DNA of 9,481 bases from Bacteroidaceae bacterium (GTDB lineage: Bacteria > Bacteroidota > Bacteroidia > Bacteroidales > Bacteroidaceae). Both the position numbers and the translations under genes were made by a program. The notes under the pieces were generated by a model. The model did not search any database, was not told where the DNA came from, and saw only the letters and a list, made by a program, of their open reading frames with translations. Where the stretch lies: the NCBI GenBank assembly GCA_021443405.1, contig JABUUA010000021.1, positions 5,241 to 14,721 on the forward strand, written 5' to 3'. Shown piece by piece: positions 5,701-9,481 of the stretch (position 1 is the first letter of the stretch; each line of letters opens with the position of its first letter).

Positions 5701-7449
5701 AGCAACAACGGCGACCAGGGAACGCTCGAGATTCCCGCCAGTCTTCTGCACGAAGGAACAAACACCATCGCCGTGGAGTTGCACAACAATACCGCCACTT
5801 CCTCCGACATTATCTGGGACGCCGCCTTGCGCCGCGTCACGTCTGGCTATCTTTCTGCCGACCCCTCGCTGGTGCTCACCACCGACTTCGGCGGGATGCA
5901 GCTGACGGCCATCTATCAGCCCGTTACCGACAACGACGTAACGCCCGTGAAGATTAACGAACTCAGTGCCGGCAACAGCATGTATGTCAACGATTATTTC
6001 AAGAAGGACGACTGGATAGAACTCTACAACACCACCGGTCAGACCGTTGACGTCGCCGGAATGTTCCTCACCGACGACCCCGCCGAACCGCAGAAATTCC
6101 AGATTCCCACCAACAGTGCGCAGCAGACCACCATCGAGCCGCACGGTCATCTGATTGTCTGGGCCAGCAAGCGCGACAACAAAGATGGGCAGATTCACGC
6201 CAACTTCAAGTTGGGCAATGCCGACGGCGAACAAGTGATGCTCACCAGTGAGGACGGCGCGTGGAGCGACCAACTTCCTTACATGGCCCACGGCGGCAAG
6301 GAGACGGTGGGTCTCTACCCCGACGGCAGCACGGAGGTGTTCCGGATTGCTCACCCCTCCATCGGCAAGGTCAACCGTCGGTCGATGTACGATGAGTTCC
6401 TCTTCACCAATGTTCCGCAGCAGATAGAACCCACCAACTTCCACTGGAATCTGAACGAAGGCTGGAACTGGGTCTCTCACCCGATGGAGCAAGACGTGGC
6501 AATCAGCGAGATCAGTGCGCACGCCCAGCGCTTCGTCGGCCAGACGGAAGAACTCGTGAGAGTGGACGGCGCGGCGTGGGCCGGCAATCTTTCGGCCCTC
6601 ACGGCCGGCAAGGCTTATAAAGTGCTGATGGACTGCGATGCAGAATACACCTTTTCGGGTCCTTTCTACGATGCGGCGCGCGGTCTTCGTTTGCACACGG
6701 GCTGGAACTGGATTGGTTATCCCCTGACGAGCGGTCAGCTCGTCGATGAGGCGTTGGCACGCTTCACTCCGTCCGAGGGCGACGTGCTCGTGGGCCGTCA
6801 GGGTTTCACCACCTTCGAGAACGGACAGTGGCTCGGTTCGCTGGAGACGCTGAAAGAGGGAACGGGTTATCTCTATAAATCCGCCGCTCCCAAGACGCTG
6901 TTCTTTGCCGAGCCCAGCGATGAGGAACGTCGCGTCCGCCCACCTTTCCGCTTGCAGCCCCGCACGCCGTGGACGGTGATGGACGGTGCCTATGCCGATG
7001 TCATGGGCCTGGTGGCTCAGTTGTCTGAGGCGGACATCGACACCGACCAAGCATCGCTCAGCGTGGGCGCCTTCAGCAGCGACGGCGAGTGCCGCGGCAT
7101 TGGCAAGTACATCGACGGTCAGTTGTTCATCACCGTCTATGGAACAGTGGGCGAACCCATCGTCTTCAAGGCCTCCGACGCCGTTGCCGGTCTGGAATAC
7201 GACGTAGCGGAGTCGTTCACTTTTGAGAGCAACGTACTCGGCAGTCGCGCCAATCCCGTGACCCTTCATATCGGTGGCGCCACCGATGTGACCGCACCTG
7301 TCGGCAATGCCGCCGTATTGTCTGTGGCTTACTACAGCATCAACGGTGCTTACGCCGGCAGTTCCGAGCGCTCACTCAAGCAGGGAATCTATATTAAGAA
7401 ATGTATCATGAACGATGGCACAACCATCACAAAGAAAATCATTCGATGA
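2704..7449 (+). CDS. Giant secreted CotH-like kinase protein with T9SS tail
   Basis: A 1,581-residue exported protein. CotH proteins are atypical kinases; Bacillus spore CotH phosphorylates coat proteins and is only about 360 residues. Layout by residue: signal peptide with cleavage after ARA (22); jelly-roll/galactose-binding-like region starting NPTFSNG (about 33-183); lamin-tail domain (196-333, INE...GWIELYN); chitobiase-type C-terminal Ig-like domain (345-421, YTTDGSAPS); CotH core (428 to about 760); second jelly-roll-like region (891-1045); second lamin-tail domain (1082-1226, INE...DWIELYN); two repeats led by GWNW (1253 and 1333); ECRG-containing module (1423-1525); T9SS type A-like sorting tail (about 1540-1581, AYYSINGAY...GIYIKK...KKIIR). 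Core motifs are RNGGND (545-550), GRYGYLFNMRE (584-594), GNNDWLPN (672-679) and FDLDQTFD (700-707), so the metal- and nucleotide-binding acids appear present. Target unknown. The stop overlaps the next gene's start. Confidence 0.93.
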   Translation: MKRISNWIALVLLLVCSAGARAGWVDVTEAYLVNPTFSNGNTNGWTIDVSNSVNHGYKSSTYQYDGVTMSDFMEVWVAQSSALSDGVMSQTVALPRGHYRLQADAIATLQGSDPGATGGQAAMGTGVFLFAQEATTPVSTGNNQPRHYAVEFDVATDGNVTLGIRIASTNANWVAADNFCLERETDGDPAPSSSGLVINEVMTCNIGQFVDTSWNYGGWIELYNPTTSAISLSNVYITDTRDNLRKHLLRNAGSVPARGFATIWFDHYSDRYPKQVSFKLDADGGWIALVTATGSILAEQTYPAGLSRTSWARTTDGADTWGVTAEPTPGKTNATSRFATERLAAPTVDVEGHLVSGNSVTVHASWPQGSTLRYTTDGSAPSASDGQTSTTGTFTLTPTTTLRLCAVRDGYLPSEVVTNTYVKKNNNITIPILYISGNANDYFSDQMGMFVKGTNGVSGADGQVENVFQDWERPGTFEYFAPTGERLFCQEVDLSPAGGWSRSATIGYGHTSFKIKANKIYGLNSLNHQFFDEKPYLKHKALQIRNGGNDQSRFKDAALQQIIARSGFYVDYQAYQPVIHYINGRYGYLFNMREPNNKHHGYANYGIDTDCMDQFELAHDSYVQMEGTRDTFDILCNLARQCSDPAVYQRICDTFVDMDEFINYMAACVWMGNNDWLPNTNNVKGYRSNEGDGRFHFVLFDLDQTFDSEFNNLLQRIDAMGEQNEEVATLWKNLLRNADFRKKFVDSFSLVAGSVFEASHCAAVINEMANAVRPMMQLNNDGYRLDETKNALLNDLGSNSSRRNTVLNNMASYSRLSSETRQPINITIGANNQQAPLLYNGMPMPNNKFVGRAFLPVTVEAGEVPGYRFAGWQTNSSTVQSVTVFAKGSAWKYYDTAGSLDGTDWKSESFASNWKSGETPIGYNVGSYSTTTFRTTFQNIQQTTYYISKSFNLTGSPQSDQFYLDYLVDDGMCVYVNGKEVGRYNMPSGTITYESLAPVSNNGDQGTLEIPASLLHEGTNTIAVELHNNTATSSDIIWDAALRRVTSGYLSADPSLVLTTDFGGMQLTAIYQPVTDNDVTPVKINELSAGNSMYVNDYFKKDDWIELYNTTGQTVDVAGMFLTDDPAEPQKFQIPTNSAQQTTIEPHGHLIVWASKRDNKDGQIHANFKLGNADGEQVMLTSEDGAWSDQLPYMAHGGKETVGLYPDGSTEVFRIAHPSIGKVNRRSMYDEFLFTNVPQQIEPTNFHWNLNEGWNWVSHPMEQDVAISEISAHAQRFVGQTEELVRVDGAAWAGNLSALTAGKAYKVLMDCDAEYTFSGPFYDAARGLRLHTGWNWIGYPLTSGQLVDEALARFTPSEGDVLVGRQGFTTFENGQWLGSLETLKEGTGYLYKSAAPKTLFFAEPSDEERRVRPPFRLQPRTPWTVMDGAYADVMGLVAQLSEADIDTDQASLSVGAFSSDGECRGIGKYIDGQLFITVYGTVGEPIVFKASDAVAGLEYDVAESFTFESNVLGSRANPVTLHIGGATDVTAPVGNAAVLSVAYYSINGAYAGSSERSLKQGIYIKKCIMNDGTTITKKIIR

Positions 7450-9110
7450 GAAGAATCTCCTTTTTCCTACTGCTGGCCGTGCTGTCATGCGCCCCTGTGG
7501 CCATGGCGCAAACCATAGCTGTCCACTTCGACGGCGAGAGCGCCACGGTCAATATCCCCGACGAAATCACCAACGTGACCGCGAATGTGAACGGCGCTTA
7601 CGTGACCATCAACTCCACGTCTCAGGCCGACCCCGAATATACATACAGTCTTTCCGGCCAGACGACGAACGGCGGACTCATCATCAACGGCGTCTTCAAG
7701 CTGACGCTCGAGCTCAACGGTGTTTCCATCACCAGTCAGCAGGGCGCTGCCATCGATGTGGAATGTGGCAAACGTGTGGCCGTGGTGGTGGCCGAAGGCA
7801 CTGACAACACGTTGGCCGACTGCGCGGCGGGCCTTCAGAAAGCCGCCATGTACTTCTCGGGACACCCGGAATTCTCGGGCGGCGGCACGCTGAATGTGAC
7901 CGGAAATACCAAGCACGCCATCAGCGCGAAAGAATATCTGCAGATAAAGAAGTCGTTCGGAACGCTCAATGTGCTCGGCGCCGTGAGCGACGGCATCCAC
8001 TGCGGCAAGGGAAAGATTGCGGCGTGGGACGAGACAATGACGCTCAACGAACATGAGTTCTTCCTGTGCAACGGCGGAAACATCAATATAAGTAACGTCG
8101 GGGGCGACTGCATCGACGCCGGTGACTATGGTTGCATGTACATCAAGGGCGGCGCGCTGAACCTCGAAGTTTCGGCCCTAGACGCTTGCGCCATGAAGTG
8201 CGTCAACACTTTCATCCTTGAAGGCGGGCAACTCAATATAGAGGTGACGGGCGACGCCAGCGATGGAATCTACATCAACAATCAGGCGCGTTTCCTCGGT
8301 GGCGAGCTCGCCATCGACGTTTCGGGCAATGGTTCCAAGGGCATCAAGGGCAAAAACAAGGCCACATCGGGTTATGCCGACGGTGGAAACATTACCATCG
8401 ACGGCACCGTCGTCAGCATCGTTGCCCGTGGAGGCGACGACAACACCGACCCGCTCGACCCCTCTCACTGTGTGGGCATCAGCGTGGATGGCAATCTGGA
8501 ATGCGGTGGCGACGTGACGGTGACGGCCGTGGGCGAGGCGCGTGGCGTGACGTGTGACGGAACACTTACGGGCGGTGCAACGGAGATTCGCCGTCATTGG
8601 TATGCCGACCCCCACGCCTATCGCTACGACATGTCGGCTTATCTCACCCTTGAAATGGACAGTCGTGCCGTGCTTCCCGCCGAGGCTGAACTGGCCGTGT
8701 TCGTGGACGACGAGTGTCGCGGCGTGGCCGAAGCCTGCGCGGGTGCCGAGGGCGTTTATTATCTGCGCGTGCGCAGCAACGCCACTGCGGGCGAGACGCT
8801 GACCTTCAAAGCGTATGTCGGCGACGAGGAAATAGCACTTCTGACCGACGCTCCCGTGGTGTTCAACGCTGAAACAGTGCTGGGCAGCGTCGGCACGCCC
8901 TTAAAGGTCTATAACCAACTGCCCGTCATGATGGGCGACCTGAACGGCGACGGCATTCTGACGGTTACGGATGTGACCCTTGCCATCGCCATCGTGCTGG
9001 GCAATGCACCCGACAACATTCACTCCGAAGCCGCGGACCTGAATGCCGACGGCGTGGTGACGGTGACCGATGTTGTCATCCTCATTTCACGCATCCTTGG
9101 TCAAAACTGA
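7446..9110 (+). CDS. Beta-helix carbohydrate-binding protein with dockerin
   Basis: A 554-residue exported protein. ATG 7446 is chosen because a signal peptide follows directly (cleavage after AMA, residue 21) and because ATGA overlaps the upstream stop, a translational-coupling layout; a start at 7401 would add a hydrophilic tail. Residues about 60-370 are a right-handed parallel beta-helix of the Cthe_2159 family, whose founder binds cellulose and pectin-like acids. Glycine-led rungs begin at 147, 172, 210, 235, 260, 285 and 313, mostly 25 residues apart. Residues 394-488 form a module with ECRG (423-426) and VLGS (478-481), homologous to one in the preceding protein. The C-terminus is a complete dockerin: loop 1 has D498, N500, D502, T506, D509 and loop 2 has D531, N533, D535, T539, D542, each the Ca-binding pattern. 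It has no T9SS tail. Lipidation at C15 (VLSC) is possible but less likely. No catalytic function is claimed. Confidence 0.9.
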   Translation: MRRISFFLLLAVLSCAPVAMAQTIAVHFDGESATVNIPDEITNVTANVNGAYVTINSTSQADPEYTYSLSGQTTNGGLIINGVFKLTLELNGVSITSQQGAAIDVECGKRVAVVVAEGTDNTLADCAAGLQKAAMYFSGHPEFSGGGTLNVTGNTKHAISAKEYLQIKKSFGTLNVLGAVSDGIHCGKGKIAAWDETMTLNEHEFFLCNGGNINISNVGGDCIDAGDYGCMYIKGGALNLEVSALDACAMKCVNTFILEGGQLNIEVTGDASDGIYINNQARFLGGELAIDVSGNGSKGIKGKNKATSGYADGGNITIDGTVVSIVARGGDDNTDPLDPSHCVGISVDGNLECGGDVTVTAVGEARGVTCDGTLTGGATEIRRHWYADPHAYRYDMSAYLTLEMDSRAVLPAEAELAVFVDDECRGVAEACAGAEGVYYLRVRSNATAGETLTFKAYVGDEEIALLTDAPVVFNAETVLGSVGTPLKVYNQLPVMMGDLNGDGILTVTDVTLAIAIVLGNAPDNIHSEAADLNADGVVTVTDVVILISRILGQN

Positions 9111-9178
9111 TGCGGCGAACGCAAAATAAAAGCCTTTCGCGCGCATAACACGAATACATTATATAATATAAGATAAAG

Positions 9179-9481
9179 ATGAAACTATTAAAAACAATTC
9201 TTTTGACTGCTACGGCCTTACTGGGTTCCGTGGCGGCGAAGGCGCAATGTACGGTGACGGTGGACAATATGACAGGAGAAAAGGGCTCCACCATCAATAT
9301 GTCTGTGTGCCTGAACAATGGTGACCTGAGCATTCTGGGCTTTCAATGTGACATTGAATACCCCGAAGGTGCGCTCGCTGGCGAGCCAGAAACCACTAAT
9401 CGTGCCCCGAAGCACACGATTGATACGTCCGATGAGAGCAAGAATCCTATCACGTATATGCTGGTAAGTTTAAAGAACTTG
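9179..9481 (+). CDS. Secreted cohesin-like domain protein (3' cut by window)
   Basis: A frame open from ATG 9179 to the window end (101 residues seen). It starts with a signal peptide: K2, K5, a hydrophobic stretch and cleavage after AKA (22). The mature part begins QCTVTVDNMTGEKGSTINMS and continues with VCLNNGDLSILGFQCDIEYP (residues 43-62), then an N-RAPKHTID segment and ITYMLVSLKN. Alternating strands, the early G-(x)-G/S-T turn and the F-Q-x-D-I-x-YPEG strand fit the first half of a cohesin fold, as in Bacteroidota cohesin-like proteins. Cohesins bind dockerins, and the gene just upstream ends in one. The gap is 68 bases with no TAnnTTTG box and no strong terminator, so co-transcription is likely; the start is preceded by an A-rich stretch, usual for the group. 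The rest of the protein, including any sorting tail or enzyme domain, is out of view. Confidence 0.8.
   Translation, partial: MKLLKTILLTATALLGSVAAKAQCTVTVDNMTGEKGSTINMSVCLNNGDLSILGFQCDIEYPEGALAGEPETTNRAPKHTIDTSDESKNPITYMLVSLKNL

Noticed and set aside
4276..7269. A 997-residue open frame on the minus strand opposite the CotH gene.
   Set aside because: It is a shadow of the GC-rich coding strand: no recognisable domain, V/H/G/E-rich composition, and a convincing multidomain protein on the other strand.
7401..7445. Upstream ATG as start of the beta-helix/dockerin protein.
   Set aside because: It would put 15 polar residues ahead of the signal peptide; ATG 7446 gives a normal signal and an ATGA coupling.
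8073..8372. Regular repeats as a CRISPR or DNA-level tandem array.
   Set aside because: The 75-base period reflects protein beta-helix rungs; the DNA of successive units differs widely and lies within one reading frame.
9111..9178. GCGAA/TTCGC arms after the dockerin gene as a terminator.
   Set aside because: Only five pairs with a long loop and no T-run; it does not argue against read-through into the cohesin-like gene.

Overview
The window looks like a chromosomal segment from a Bacteroidota bacterium, most likely Prevotella or a close relative. The reasons are: promoter boxes of the Bacteroidota type (TTTG and TAnnTTTG) in front of genes; a C-terminal type IX secretion (T9SS) sorting tail on the largest protein; and domain families common in that group (CotH-like kinase, lamin-tail domains, dockerin/cohesin-like domains, WcaA/WfgS-like glycosyltransferase). 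Coding regions are visibly GC-rich and the spaces between genes are AT-rich. The genus is an inference from style, not from a marker gene.

Left part (1-659): no gene that I can support. It holds short repeats and a striking long inverted repeat (461-497 against 599-635) built partly from the heptamer TGTTTCA/TGAAACA, which occurs eight times between 360 and 620. The right arm lies 24 bases past the stop of the leftward acyltransferase gene.

Middle part (660-2548): two divergently transcribed envelope-polysaccharide genes. A membrane acyltransferase-3 family protein reads leftward and a family 2 glycosyltransferase reads rightward. Their start codons are only about 54 bases apart. The space between them is a near-perfect inverted repeat whose two arms each carry the same TAACTTTGTG promoter box, so both mRNAs should be nearly leaderless.

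Right part (2549-9481): a rightward operon behind a clear Bacteroidota promoter (TTTG, 20 bases, TAAATTTG). Gene 1 encodes a 1,581-residue secreted multidomain protein with a CotH-like kinase core, two lamin-tail domains, jelly-roll-like regions and a T9SS tail. Gene 2 overlaps its stop codon (ATGA) and encodes a secreted parallel beta-helix protein of the Cthe_2159 carbohydrate-binding type, ending in a complete two-loop dockerin. Gene 3, cut off by the window end, encodes a secreted protein whose first domain looks like a cohesin. Genes 1 and 2 also share a homologous approximately 95-residue module just before their C-terminal targeting domains.

The best candidate for an undescribed system is this three-gene set: a surface-displayed CotH-type kinase, a dockerin-tagged polysaccharide-binding beta-helix and a cohesin-bearing partner, encoded together in a Gram-negative. 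The parts are recognisable from sequence; that they form one complex is inference.
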